The notes under the pieces were generated by a model that was not told where the DNA came from, ran no database searches, and saw nothing but the letters and a program-made list of their open reading frames with translations. Below are positions 19,328-28,604 of a stretch of DNA of 64,000 nucleotides, one piece after another. Where the stretch lies: NCBI RefSeq assembly GCF_014650595.1, contig NZ_BMVG01000001.1:248001-312000 (forward strand), in the 5' to 3' direction. Both the position numbers and the translations under genes were made by a program. Every line of letters starts with the position of its first letter. Positions within the stretch are counted from its first letter, which is position 1. Source of the stretch: Streptomyces alanosinicus (GTDB lineage Bacteria > Actinomycetota > Actinomycetes > Streptomycetales > Streptomycetaceae).

Positions 19328-19419
19328 ACGTGGTCCCCCTGGTCGGTGTCCCTGGCGGCTTCAGCGGGTGGCGTACGGGCCACGGCGGCCCGTACGCCCC
19401 CTTCGTGGTGCGGGTCGGC

Positions 19420-19785
19420 TCAGACGGCGAGTGCCTGGGCCCGGCGCTTCACCTCCGTGCCGCGATTCTCGCTCAGGGCCTGCGCGGGGGTGCCGGGCAG
19501 GGTCGAGTCGGGGGTGAAGAGCCATTCGAGCATCTCTTCGTCCGTGAAGCCGTCGTCCCGCAGGAGCGTCAAGGTTCCGGACAGGCCCTTGACGACCTTG
19601 TCCCCGTCGATGAAGGCGGCGGGGACGTGCAGCGCGCGGTTCTCACCTCGGCGTACGGCGATGAGCTGGCCCTCCTTGACCAGCTGCCGCACACGCGTCA
19701 CCTCGACGCCGAGCTGTTCGGCGATGTCGGGGAGAGTGAGCCAGGCGGGGACGAGAGCATCGATCTTTGCGTCAATCTCGGTCAC
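19420..19785 (-). CDS. Rv2175c-family DNA-binding protein
   Basis: Protein of 121 residues with an N-terminal winged helix-turn-helix (WLTLPDIAEQLGVEVTRVRQ, then LVKEGQLIAVRRGENRALHV) and a small C-terminal domain (LRDDGFTDEEMLEWLF). It matches the Rv2175c family by layout. In Mycobacterium tuberculosis Rv2175c is a DNA-binding substrate of kinase PknL, encoded next to it; here the corresponding PASTA kinase lies ~5 kb away (24895). The start is GTG 19785. Targets are unknown. A widespread Streptomyces intergenic repeat follows upstream at 19868-19922. Confidence 0.9.
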   Translation of the reverse strand: MTEIDAKIDALVPAWLTLPDIAEQLGVEVTRVRQLVKEGQLIAVRRGENRALHVPAAFIDGDKVVKGLSGTLTLLRDDGFTDEEMLEWLFTPDSTLPGTPAQALSENRGTEVKRRAQALAV

Positions 19786-19867
19786 GCCACCTAGCGTAGG
19801 CGCTCCGCCGGGTGGGCGGCGATGGACGGTGCCGGGTGATGTCGTCCGTCGGCCGCCGCGCCGTCGT

Positions 19868-19922
19868 GGCTGGTCGCTCCCCCAAGCTCTCGGCTTCGCT
19901 CGAACCCGGGGACCCCCATCGC
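19868..19922. repeat. Streptomyces-type intergenic repeat (CTCCCCCAAGCTCTCGGCTT element)
   Basis: The segment around CTCCCCCAAGCTCTCGGCTT at 19877-19896, continuing to GGGGACCCCCAT (19911-19922), resembles a short motif that recurs between genes in many Streptomyces chromosomes. It lies between two minus-strand genes, after the FAD reductase start-distal end and before the Rv2175c gene start. The recurrence is from general knowledge; only one copy is present here. Confidence 0.5.
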
Positions 19923-19944
19923 GGCGGAAATTCGACGACAGGAC

Positions 19945-21183
19945 CTAGGGGGTTGCCGTCGCGTCCTTCAGGGGGCGAGCCGGATCGGACATCGCCTCGG
20001 GGTCCATGGTGCGGCCCGCTTCGATCAGGCGGCGGCCCTGGGCGAGGTCACGCGGGCGGCCTACGGCCAGCAGGGCGACGAGGCGGTTCTCACGGAGCCA
20101 GCAGACCGACCAGGACGGGCCCGTCGGGGCACCGCGCCAGACCATCCGGTCGGCTGCGGCGTGGTGGCCGGCGTACTGGACGAAGCGGCCGAACTGCTCG
20201 GACCAGAAGTACGGCACCGGGTCGTAGGCCGCGGGGGTCTCGCCGAGGATGTTCGCGGCGACGGTGCGCGGGCCCTGCAGGGCGTTGTCCCAGTGGTGGA
20301 CGAGCAGCCGTTCGCCGTAGCGGGCGGAGGGGAAGGAGGCGCAGTCGCCGACGGCGTACACGTCCTCGACGCTCGTGCGCAGGTGGGCGTCGGCGAGGAC
20401 GTCCCCGTGCGGGCCGAGCGCGATGCCGGAGCCGGCGAGCCAGGCCGTGGCGGGGCGGGCGCCGATACCGACGACGACGGCGCCCGCGGGCAGCCGGGTG
20501 CCGTCGGCGAGGACCACCGCGCCGGGCTCGATGTGATCCACGCGCGCGTGGGTGCGCAGTTCGGCGCCGGCGTCGGTGTACCAGCCGGCCATGGGTGCCG
20601 CGACCTCGGGGGGCAGGGCGCCGGCCAGCGGCCGGTCGGCGGCCTCGACGACGGTCACCGCGCAGCCGGCCTCGCGGGCGGCCGTGGCGAACTCGGCGCC
20701 GATCCAGCCGGCCCCGACGACCACGACGTCGTGCTGCCGGGCCAGCACCGGCCGCAGCCGTTCGGCGTCGTCCAGGGTGCGCAGCAGATGCACGCCGGGC
20801 ACGCCCTCGGTGCCGGGCAGGGTGATCGGTTCGGCGCCGGTGGCGAGGACCAGGACGTCGTACGGCACCGGGCCCGCCTCGGTGTCCAGCTCGTGCGCGG
20901 CGGGGCGCAGGCCCAGCACCTCGCAGCCGAGCCGCAGCTCGACGCCGAGCGTCTCGAAGTCCACGTCGAAGGCGGAGTCCTCGGCCTTGCCGAGCAGCAC
21001 GGCCTTCGACAGCGGCGGCCGGTCGTACGGCTGGTGCGGCTCGGCGCCGAGCACGGTGACGGCGCCCTTGAAGCCCTGTTCCCGCAGGGCGACCGCGGTC
21101 TGCACCCCGGCCATGCCCGCGCCGACGACGACCACCCGGCGCCCCTGCTGTGACGTGCCCTCTTGTGCTGTCTGCTCGCTCAC
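19945..21183 (-). CDS. NAD(P)/FAD-dependent oxidoreductase (ferredoxin-reductase type)
   Basis: Flavoprotein of 412 residues from GTG 21183. Two dinucleotide-binding folds are visible: VVVVGAGMAGVQTAVALREQ (FAD, ~residues 17-36) and VVVVGAGWIGAEFATAAREA (NAD(P)H, ~residues 150-170), plus the FAD-contacting DVYAVGDCASFP near residue 290. The C-terminal domain (TGPSWSVCWLRENRLVALLA) is typical of ferredoxin/rubredoxin or ring-hydroxylating dioxygenase reductases. No ferredoxin or oxygenase gene is adjacent, so the electron acceptor is unknown. An in-frame extension to 21279 lacks a ribosome site and conserved sequence. It overlaps no neighbour. Confidence 0.9.
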   Translation of the reverse strand: MSEQTAQEGTSQQGRRVVVVGAGMAGVQTAVALREQGFKGAVTVLGAEPHQPYDRPPLSKAVLLGKAEDSAFDVDFETLGVELRLGCEVLGLRPAAHELDTEAGPVPYDVLVLATGAEPITLPGTEGVPGVHLLRTLDDAERLRPVLARQHDVVVVGAGWIGAEFATAAREAGCAVTVVEAADRPLAGALPPEVAAPMAGWYTDAGAELRTHARVDHIEPGAVVLADGTRLPAGAVVVGIGARPATAWLAGSGIALGPHGDVLADAHLRTSVEDVYAVGDCASFPSARYGERLLVHHWDNALQGPRTVAANILGETPAAYDPVPYFWSEQFGRFVQYAGHHAAADRMVWRGAPTGPSWSVCWLRENRLVALLAVGRPRDLAQGRRLIEAGRTMDPEAMSDPARPLKDATATP

Positions 21184-21215
21184 CTGATCACCATAAGCAT
21201 GTGACGGATCGTCAG

Positions 21216-21566
21216 TCAGCGGGCGTGCTCGGTGACCTGTTCCACAACGCTTCGGCCGGCGCCCGCCCGGGACTCCCACTCCCAGGTCTCCTCCAGCCGT
21301 ATCCGCCCGTCCGGCAGCTCGACGACCGTGGACACACAGTGCCCGCAGGCGGTGGTCCCGTCGGTCCTGAGCTGGACATAACGGAAGTCCAGCAGGTCGC
21401 CCTCGCGGGTGCCGACCAGATGGCCGCGCACCACATCGCCGCCCGCGTACTCGGCCCAGATCCGGCCGTCGTCCTCGTGATAGGCGAACCGGGTGCGGGT
21501 GCCCACCTGACCTGGGGCTTGGTCCGCCACAGGGGCGAAGGTCAGACCGTCGAGGGACCGGGTCAC
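21216..21566 (-). CDS. Small conserved hypothetical protein
   Basis: Protein of 116 residues from GTG 21566. It is predicted as beta-rich, with the run TRFAYHEDDGRIWAEYAGGD and a CGHC motif (residues ~82-85) in the middle. Proteins like this are often labelled n-acetylglutamate synthase without evidence, and I do not assign that function. The start is chosen because the frame further upstream would cross the thiO promoter and TPP riboswitch on the other strand and has no conserved sequence. It is divergent from thiO and 32 bp upstream of the FAD reductase gene, with which it may be co-transcribed. Confidence 0.78.
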   Translation of the reverse strand: MTRSLDGLTFAPVADQAPGQVGTRTRFAYHEDDGRIWAEYAGGDVVRGHLVGTREGDLLDFRYVQLRTDGTTACGHCVSTVVELPDGRIRLEETWEWESRAGAGRSVVEQVTEHAR

Positions 21567-21604
21567 AGGCAGGGGCTCCCTTACGGGTGATGTGCGCGGC
21601 GGGC

Positions 21605-21716
21605 TAGGGTGGCCACCGTACAAGCACTCGCGGGAGCCCGGACGCACCGGGCTGAGAGGGAGGCTGGCGGCCTCCGACCGTACGAACCTGATCCGGGTCA
21701 TGCCGGCGAAGGGAGG
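21605..21716 (+). promoter_or_regulatory. TPP riboswitch (THI element) controlling thiOSG, with candidate promoter
   Basis: The aptamer spans about 21625-21716. Conserved parts are visible: GGGAGCCCGG (21632-21641), CTGAGAGGG (21652-21660), CCGACCG (21674-21680), AACCTGATCCGGGTCATGCC (21685-21704) and GGCGAAGGGA (21705-21714). The closing strand ends in GGGAGGGG, which is also the thiO Shine-Dalgarno (ATG at 21729). Ligand-bound RNA should therefore hide the ribosome site, giving control at translation rather than termination. A candidate promoter, TTACGG (21581-21586) and TAGGGT (21605-21610) with an 18-bp spacer, precedes it. Confidence 0.93.
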
Positions 21717-21728
21717 GGCTGGACGCCC

Positions 21729-22898
21729 ATGTCGTCACGTACGTCCGATACGTCCGACGTCCTCGTCATCGGGGGCGGAATCATCGGCCTGGTCACGGCC
21801 TGGCGCGCGGCGCAGCGCGGGCTTGCCACGGCCGTGGTGGATCCCGAGCCCGGCGGCGGGGCCGCGCGGGTCGCGGCCGGGATGCTGGCCGCGGTCACCG
21901 AACTGCACTACGGCGAGCAGACCCTGCTCGCCCTCAACCTTGAATCGGCACGCCGGTACCCGGATTTCGCGGCCGAGCTGACCGAGCTGACCGGCCATGA
22001 CCTCGGCTATCGCCGCTGTGGCACCCTCCAGGTCGCGCTCGACGCCGACGACCGCGCCCATCTGCGCGAGCTGCACGCCCTGCAGCGGCGCTCCGGCCTG
22101 GAGTCGGAGTGGCTGTCCGGGCGGGAGTGCCGGCGCCTGGAGCCGATGCTGGCGCCCGGGGTGCGCGGCGGGCTGCGGGTCGACGGCGATCACCAGATCG
22201 ACCCGCGGCGGCTGGCGACGGCCCTGGTGGCCGCGTGCGAGCGGGCCGGCGTCACGTTCCACCGGGTGTGGGCCGAGCGGCTGGACGTGGCGGGCGACCG
22301 GGCCGCCGGGGTCACCACGGCGGACGGCACCGCGCTGCGGGCCGGGCAGGTGGTGCTCGCGGCCGGCAGCCTGAGCGGACGGCTCGCGGGGGTGCCCGAG
22401 GCGCTGCTGCCGCCGGTACGGCCGGTCAAGGGGCAGGTGCTGCGGCTGACGGTGCCGCGCCGGTACGCGCCCTTCCTCAGCCGGACCGTACGGGCCGTGG
22501 TGCGCGGTGGCCATGTCTATCTGGTGCCCCGGGAGAACGGCGAACTGGTCGTCGGCGCGACCAGCGAGGAGCTGGGCTGGGACACGGCGGTGACCGCGGG
22601 CGGTGTGTACGAGCTGCTGCGCGACGCCCATGAGCTGGTGCCGGGCATCACCGAGCTGCCGCTCACCGAGACCCGGGCCGGAGTGCGCCCCGGCTCCCCC
22701 GACAACGCGCCGCTGCTCGGCCCGACCGGGCTCGACGGACTGCTGCTGGCCACCGGGCACTATCGCAACGGGGTGCTGCTGACGCCGGTCACCGGGGATG
22801 TACTGGCCGAGGTGCTGGTCAGCGGCCAACTGCCGGACGAGGCCCGCCCGTTCACTCCGCAGCGCTTCGGCGCCGTACTCCTGGAGCAGCCCGCATGA
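21729..22898 (+). CDS. thiO: Glycine oxidase ThiO
   Basis: FAD-dependent oxidase converting glycine to iminoglycine (dehydroglycine), the nitrogen-carbon donor of the thiamine thiazole ring in aerobic bacteria. The 389-residue product has the N-terminal fold VLVIGGGIIGLVTAWRAAQR (~residues 11-30), the middle DAO-family sequence and a C-terminal FAD/substrate motif, TGHYRNGVLLTPVTGD. ATG 21729 uses the GGGAGGGG that forms the end of the TPP riboswitch. Its stop overlaps the thiS start by four bases (ATGA), indicating coupled translation of thiOSG. Confidence 0.94.
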   Translation: MSSRTSDTSDVLVIGGGIIGLVTAWRAAQRGLATAVVDPEPGGGAARVAAGMLAAVTELHYGEQTLLALNLESARRYPDFAAELTELTGHDLGYRRCGTLQVALDADDRAHLRELHALQRRSGLESEWLSGRECRRLEPMLAPGVRGGLRVDGDHQIDPRRLATALVAACERAGVTFHRVWAERLDVAGDRAAGVTTADGTALRAGQVVLAAGSLSGRLAGVPEALLPPVRPVKGQVLRLTVPRRYAPFLSRTVRAVVRGGHVYLVPRENGELVVGATSEELGWDTAVTAGGVYELLRDAHELVPGITELPLTETRAGVRPGSPDNAPLLGPTGLDGLLLATGHYRNGVLLTPVTGDVLAEVLVSGQLPDEARPFTPQRFGAVLLEQPA

Positions 22899-23113
22899 GC
22901 ATCTCCGTCACGTTCTCCGTCTCCGTCAACGGCGAGGGCCGGGAGGTCGCCTCGGGCACCTCGCTCGACGCCGTCGTGCGGTCCCTGGTCTCCGCGCCCT
23001 CCGGGGTGGCCGCGGCCGTCAACGAGACCGTCGTGCCGCGCGCGCAGTGGGCGGGTACGACGCTGAGCGAGGGCGACCGGGTGGAGATCCTCACCGCGGT
23101 CCAGGGAGGCTGA
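22895..23113 (+). CDS. thiS: Sulfur carrier protein ThiS
   Basis: Ubiquitin-like sulfur carrier for thiazole synthesis. It has 72 residues and ends in the required Gly-Gly (ILTAVQGG), which is adenylated and thiocarboxylated. The segment VNGEGREVASGTSLDAVVRS is typical. It starts at ATG 22895, overlapping the thiO stop, and ends 3 bp before thiG. The partner adenylyltransferase ThiF is not in the window. Confidence 0.95.
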   Translation: MSISVTFSVSVNGEGREVASGTSLDAVVRSLVSAPSGVAAAVNETVVPRAQWAGTTLSEGDRVEILTAVQGG

Positions 23114-23911
<798 letters not shown>

Positions 23912-23979
23912 CCCTGCGCCGCGCCCCCCTTGCCCTCCCACCCACGCACCACCCATGACTGCCGACTGAAGGGCTGAAC

Positions 23980-24775
23980 TCTCCCGTGGGCCTCCCCCAC
24001 CGCCGGCGGCCTCGGGCCGGAGGGGCGGATCGCGGGGGCCGGGGAGGGCTGGCCGGGGGGAGAGGCGGGGAAGGCTGGCCACGGGGGGCCGGGGAGGGCT
24101 GGCCGCTGAGAGAGGCAGGGAGGGCTGGCCGCGGGGGCCGGGGCGGGGAGCGGTGGCCACATCGAGCCGGGGGCGGGGGCGGTAGCCGCAAGTGCCGGGG
24201 CGAGGGTGGTAGCCACACGGAGCCGGAGCGGAGAGCGGTAGCCACACGGAGTCGGGGGTGAGGGCGCTAGCCACACGGCCCCGGGGCGGGGGCGGTAACC
24301 GCATGGGGTCAGGGCCGGGGAACGGTGGCCACATCGAGCTGGGGCGGGGGGTAGCTGCATGGTGCCGGGGACGGGGACCGGTAGCCAGACGGAGCCCGGG
24401 GGCAGGGAACGGTGGCCACATCGAGTTGAGGTGGGGGCGATGGCTGCATAGTGCCCGGGACGGGGACCGGTAGCCGCACGGAGCCCAGGGCGAGAGGCCG
24501 TGGCCGCGCGGAGCCCGGGGGGCGAAGGGGCGTGGCCGCGCGAAGCCCAGGGCAAGAGGCCATAGCCGCGCGAAGCCCAGGGCGAAGGGCCGTGGCCGCG
24601 CGGAGTGCGGGGCGAGAGGCCGTGGCCGCGCGGAGTGCGGGGCGAGAGGCCGTAGCCGCACGAAGCCCGGGGCGAGAGGCCGTAGCCGCACGAAGCCCAG
24701 GGCAAGGCCGTAGCCGCACGAAGCCCAGGGCGAAGGGGCGTGGCCGCGCGGAGTGCGGGGCGAGGGGGGGCCGTG
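23980..24775. repeat. GC-rich minisatellite with 30-bp units
   Basis: The 983-bp gap between thiG and the PASTA kinase gene (23912-24894) is mostly degenerate tandem repeat. On the right, about 24480-24760, a 30-bp unit recurs about nine times. Copies at 24611-24640, 24641-24670 and 24671-24700 run in exact register; each begins GGCGAGAGGCCGT and continues with GCCGC and GGAGTGCGG or GAAGCCC variants. On the left, longer and less regular units repeat GGTAGCC-AC-CGGAGCC-like blocks. Long frames are open on both strands because the unit is a multiple of three, but none has a ribosome site or family sequence. I treat it as non-coding. Confidence 0.85.
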
Positions 24776-24894
24776 TGGGGGTGGGTGGATGGCGTGGTCG
24801 GGGGGTGTGGGGCGCGTTACAGGTCGGCTTCAGTGGGTGGGGGAAAGCGGTCTCGGCGGGGGAAGTGTCGGTCGCTCCTCGTAGACTCCCCTGC

Positions 24895-26850
24895 GTGGAT
24901 ACGACCCTTCAGGACCCTCTCGTCGGGCAGGTGCTCGACGGCCGTTATCGCGTCGACGCACGGATCGCGGTCGGCGGGATGGCCACGGTCTACCGGGCCC
25001 TGGACACCCGTCTGGACCGCGTTCTCGCGCTGAAGGTGATGCACCCGACGCTCGCGGCGGACGGTTCGTTCGTCGAGCGGTTCATCCGGGAGGCGAAGTC
25101 CGTCGCCCGGCTGGCGCACCCGAATGTCGTCCAGGTCTTCGACCAGGGCACCGACGGGTCGTATGTGTACCTGGCGATGGAGTACATCGCCGGCTGCACC
25201 CTGCGGGACGTGCTGCGCGAGCGCGGGGCGCTGCAGCCGCGCGCGACCCTCGACATCCTGGAGCCCGTCCTCGCCGCGCTCGGCGCCGCGCACCGGGCCG
25301 GGTTCGTACACCGGGACATGAAGCCCGAGAACGTGCTGATAGGGGACGACGGGCGGGTCAAGGTCGCCGACTTCGGGCTCGTGCGGTCCGTCGACACCGT
25401 GACCAGCACCACCGACGCCGTCCTCGGGACCGTGTCGTATCTCGCGCCCGAGCAGGTGGAGCACGGCACCGCGGACCCGCGCGTCGACGTGTACGCGTGC
25501 GGCGTCGTGCTCTACGAGATGCTGACGGGCGAGAAGCCGCACTCCGGTGACTCCCCCGCCCAGGTGCTCTACAAGCACATCCACGAGGACGTGCCGCCGC
25601 CCTCGGCACGGGTGCCGGGGCTGCCGTACCCGCTGGACGAACTGGTCGCGTCGGCGACCGCGCGCACCCCGGACCTGCGCCCGCAGGACGCCGTGGCGCT
25701 GCTCGCCCAGGCGCGCGAGGCGCGGCACGGGCTCAGCGAGTCCCAGCTGGACACGGTGCCGCCGCAGGCGCGGTCCGCGGAGCACGACAACGCCCGGGAC
25801 CGTACGAGCGTGATCCCGCGCTCGCTGACCGTGCCGCGGCCGCTGCCCGTCAACGAGGACGAGCCGGCGGACGACCTCGTCCAGCGCACCAGCCGGCTCC
25901 AGGCGCCGCCCGCCCCGCCGTCCAGGCGGTCCAGGCGCTCCGGGCGGTCCGGGCGGTCCGGACGCCCCAACCGGCTGGTGCTGACGATCGTCGCCGCCGT
26001 GCTGGTGGTGCTCGGCGTGGGCGCCGGGGTCTGGTACATCAACTCGGGCCAGTTCACCAAGGTCCCGCCGCTGCTGTCGAAGACCGAGGCGCAGGCGCGG
26101 GACCGGCTGAAGGCGGCCGGGCTGGACGTCGGGCAGGTCAAGCGCGAGTACAACGACGCCGTCAAGCGCGGCACGGTCATCGGCACCGATCCGGCCCCCG
26201 GCGCCCGCATCCGCGACCACGAGTCGGTCACGCTGACCGTCTCGCTGGGCCCGGACACGGTGAACGTGCCGGATGTGACGGACCGCACACTGGCCGAGGC
26301 CCGCGCCCGGCTGAAGTCGGACGGGCTGGAGCCGGGCATGGTCACCCAGCAGTTCAGCGACGAGGTCGCCAAGGGCTCGGTGATCGGTACGACACCGCAG
26401 GCGGGCACCAAGCGGCACGCCGGTTCGGCGATCGCGCTGACCGTCAGCAAGGGCAGCCCGATCGATGTCCCGGACGTCACCGGCGACGATCTGAACGACG
26501 CCAAGAAGGAGCTGACGGGCGCCGGGCTGAAGGTGCAGATCGCTCCCGAGCAGGTCAACTCCGAGTACGACAAGGGTCAGGTGGCCAAGCAGAGCCCCGG
26601 TGACGGCAGCCAGGCCGCCGAGGGCGACACGGTGACGCTGACGCTGTCCAAGGGCCCGCAGATGGTCGAGGTCCCGGATGTGACCGGCGACAGCGTCGAC
26701 GACGCCCACAAGGCGCTGGAGGGCGCCGGCTTCAAGGTGGAGGAGGACCGCGGGCTGCTCGGGCTGTTCGGCGACACCGTGCAGAAGCAGTCGGTGAAGG
26801 GCGGCGACAAGGCCCCCAAGGGGGCGACCGTCACGATCACCATCCGGTGA
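24895..26850 (+). CDS. PASTA-domain Ser/Thr protein kinase (PknL/PknB type)
   Basis: Transmembrane Hanks-type kinase of 651 residues. The kinase domain spans ~16-280: glycine loop IAVGGMATVYRALD, catalytic loop HRDMKPENVL, DFGLVRS and APEQ. A Pro/Ser/Arg-rich juxtamembrane segment (SRRSRRSGRSGRSGR), one helix at ~360-380 and four extracytoplasmic PASTA repeats follow (each with a VPDVTG-like start), expected to sense peptidoglycan or lipid II. The start is GTG 24895. TAGACT at 24882-24887 ends seven bases before it, so the mRNA may be leaderless. Likely substrates include the Rv2175c-type protein at 19420, by analogy with mycobacterial PknL. Confidence 0.95.
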   Translation: MDTTLQDPLVGQVLDGRYRVDARIAVGGMATVYRALDTRLDRVLALKVMHPTLAADGSFVERFIREAKSVARLAHPNVVQVFDQGTDGSYVYLAMEYIAGCTLRDVLRERGALQPRATLDILEPVLAALGAAHRAGFVHRDMKPENVLIGDDGRVKVADFGLVRSVDTVTSTTDAVLGTVSYLAPEQVEHGTADPRVDVYACGVVLYEMLTGEKPHSGDSPAQVLYKHIHEDVPPPSARVPGLPYPLDELVASATARTPDLRPQDAVALLAQAREARHGLSESQLDTVPPQARSAEHDNARDRTSVIPRSLTVPRPLPVNEDEPADDLVQRTSRLQAPPAPPSRRSRRSGRSGRSGRPNRLVLTIVAAVLVVLGVGAGVWYINSGQFTKVPPLLSKTEAQARDRLKAAGLDVGQVKREYNDAVKRGTVIGTDPAPGARIRDHESVTLTVSLGPDTVNVPDVTDRTLAEARARLKSDGLEPGMVTQQFSDEVAKGSVIGTTPQAGTKRHAGSAIALTVSKGSPIDVPDVTGDDLNDAKKELTGAGLKVQIAPEQVNSEYDKGQVAKQSPGDGSQAAEGDTVTLTLSKGPQMVEVPDVTGDSVDDAHKALEGAGFKVEEDRGLLGLFGDTVQKQSVKGGDKAPKGATVTITIR

Positions 26851-26860
26851 CCGGGGCATC

Positions 26861-26902
26861 GGTCATTGACCATTGGTCATCGGCCATTGGCCATTGGTCA
26901 TC
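26861..26902. repeat. Two 21-bp direct repeats after the kinase gene
   Basis: Units 26861-26881 and 26882-26902 match at 18 of 21 positions; each ends CCATTGGTCATC. The segment is A/T-richer than its surroundings and lies between the kinase stop and the endonuclease IV start. It does not form a convincing terminator hairpin. Confidence 0.7.
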
Positions 26903-26951
26903 AGGGAGGACCGCGGTCGGGCGGCCGGTGCGAGCATGACACCCTGAACGG

Positions 26952-27851
26952 GTGAGTTCCGATCAGCGGTCGTCCCTGCGGCCGTCGCCGTCCCTTCCGC
27001 GCAATCCCGTCGGCGGCCATGTCCCCGTGGCCGGCGGCCTGCACTCCGTGGGGCTGTCGTACGCCCGTGAGCTGAAGGCCGAGACCGTGCAGGTCTTCGT
27101 CGCCAATCCGCGCGGCTGGGCGACGCCCGTGGGAAACCCCCGGCAGGACGAGGCGTTCCGGCAGGCGTGTGCCGAGGAGTCGGTCCCCGCGTATGTACAC
27201 GCCCCGTACCTGATCAACTTCGGTTCGCACACCGAGGCGACCGTCGAGCGGTCGGTCGAGTCCCTGCGGCACTCCCTGCGGCGCGGGCGGGAGATCGGCG
27301 CGCTGGGCGTGGTCGTGCACACGGGCAGCGCGACCGGCGGGCGGGAGCGGGCCGTGGCGCTGCGGCAGGTGCGGGAGCACATGCTGCCGCTGCTGGAGGA
27401 GCTGACCCACGACGACGATCCGTTCCTGCTGCTGGAGTCGACGGCGGGGCAGGGTGCCTCGCTGTGCTCGCGCACCTGGGACTTCGGGCCGTACTTCGAG
27501 GCGCTGGACGCCCATCCGAAGCTGGGCGTGTGCCTGGACACCTGCCACATCTTCGCCGCCGGGCACGATCTGACCGGGCCGAGCGGGATGCACCAGACGC
27601 TGGACCTGCTGGTGGACACCGTCGGCGAGGGGCGGCTGAAGCTGATCCACGCCAACGATTCCAAGGACGTGGTCGGCTCGCACAAGGACCGGCACGAGAA
27701 CATCGGCGCCGGCCACATCGGCGAGGACCCGTTCCGGGCGCTCATGACCCACCCGGCGACCGAGGGCGTACCGCTGATCATCGAGACGCCCGGCGGCAGG
27801 GAAGGGCACGCGGCGGACGTGGAGCGCCTGAAGAAGCTCAGGGACGGCTGA
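26952..27851 (+). CDS. nfo: Deoxyribonuclease IV (AP endonuclease, Nfo family)
   Basis: Zinc-dependent endonuclease that cuts 5' of abasic sites in base-excision repair. The 299-residue TIM-barrel product opens its domain with GGHVPVAGGLHSVGLSYARE. It carries the metal-binding motifs of the family: VHAPYLINFGS, VVVHTGS, LLLESTAGQG, GVCLDTCHIFAAGHD, IHANDSKDVVGSHKDRHENI and PLIIETPGG. The start is GTG 26952, which gives the usual family length. It is convergent with the sulfite-oxidase-like gene (51-bp gap) and 101 bp after the kinase gene. Confidence 0.95.
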   Translation: MSSDQRSSLRPSPSLPRNPVGGHVPVAGGLHSVGLSYARELKAETVQVFVANPRGWATPVGNPRQDEAFRQACAEESVPAYVHAPYLINFGSHTEATVERSVESLRHSLRRGREIGALGVVVHTGSATGGRERAVALRQVREHMLPLLEELTHDDDPFLLLESTAGQGASLCSRTWDFGPYFEALDAHPKLGVCLDTCHIFAAGHDLTGPSGMHQTLDLLVDTVGEGRLKLIHANDSKDVVGSHKDRHENIGAGHIGEDPFRALMTHPATEGVPLIIETPGGREGHAADVERLKKLRDG

Positions 27852-27902
27852 GGCCGGAGAGCCCCAAGGGCGGCTGACGGTCGAGGCGGGGCCGGGCCGG
27901 GG

Positions 27903-28535
27903 TCACAGCTCGGGGCCGTCTCCCGGTTCCTCCTGGTAGGAGAAGCGCTGTTCCTTCCACGGGTCGCCGATGTTGTGGTAGCCGCGCTCCTCCCAGAAAC
28001 CGCGGCGATCGGCGGTCATGTACTCGACACCCCGGACCCACTTGGGGCCCTTCCAGGCGTACAGGTGGGGCACGATCAGCCGGACCGGGAAGCCGTGCTC
28101 GGCGGTGAGGAGTTCGCCGTCCTTGTGGGTGGCGAAGATCGTGCGGTCCGAGGTGAAGTCGGACAGGCGGAGGTTGGAGCTGAAGCCGTACTCGGCCCAG
28201 ACCATCACATGGGTGACGTCCGGCGCCGGCGGGGCGAGGTCGAGGACGGCGCGGGCGGGGACACCGCCCCACTCGGCGCCGGTCATGCTGAACTTCGTCA
28301 CGCAGTGCAGATCGGCCACCACGGTGGTGTACGGCAGGGCCGTGAACTCCTCGTGGCCCCAGGTGTGCTTGTCCCCGTCGGCGGTGGCGCCGAAGACCCG
28401 GAACTCCCAGCGCTCGGAGCGGAACTTCGGGACGGGGCCGTAGTGGGTGACCGGCCAGCCGCGCTGGAGCCGCTGACCCGGCGGAAGCTCGGACCCTGCC
28501 GTTGCTCCAGACTCTCGCTCCACCGGATGACCCAT
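27903..28535 (-). CDS. Sulfite oxidase-like molybdopterin oxidoreductase
   Basis: Product of 210 residues with the molybdopterin-binding fold of the sulfite oxidase superfamily (YuiH/MsrP-like). The cofactor cysteine is in ADLHCVTKFSMTGAEW, and FPVRLIVPHLYAWKGPKWVR is the typical C-terminal binding segment. ATG 28535 has AGGATGG upstream; an upstream in-frame ATG has no ribosome site. No signal peptide or Tat motif is seen, so a cytoplasmic location is likely, unlike periplasmic MsrP. Substrate is unknown. It is divergent from bacterioferritin, with a 172-bp region holding A/T-rich direct repeats. Confidence 0.9.
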   Translation of the reverse strand: MGHPVERESGATAGSELPPGQRLQRGWPVTHYGPVPKFRSERWEFRVFGATADGDKHTWGHEEFTALPYTTVVADLHCVTKFSMTGAEWGGVPARAVLDLAPPAPDVTHVMVWAEYGFSSNLRLSDFTSDRTIFATHKDGELLTAEHGFPVRLIVPHLYAWKGPKWVRGVEYMTADRRGFWEERGYHNIGDPWKEQRFSYQEEPGDGPEL

Positions 28536-28604
28536 GTATCCATCCTGACAGACCTCGGGCAGTGCCCTTGACCATGGATCCATGAACCGGACAACTCGCA
28601 GCAA

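Noticed and set aside
24451..24894. N-terminal extension of the PASTA kinase through the minisatellite
   Set aside because: The extension is Arg/Gly/Ala repeat sequence only. Conserved kinase sequence and the TAGACT element place the start at GTG 24895.
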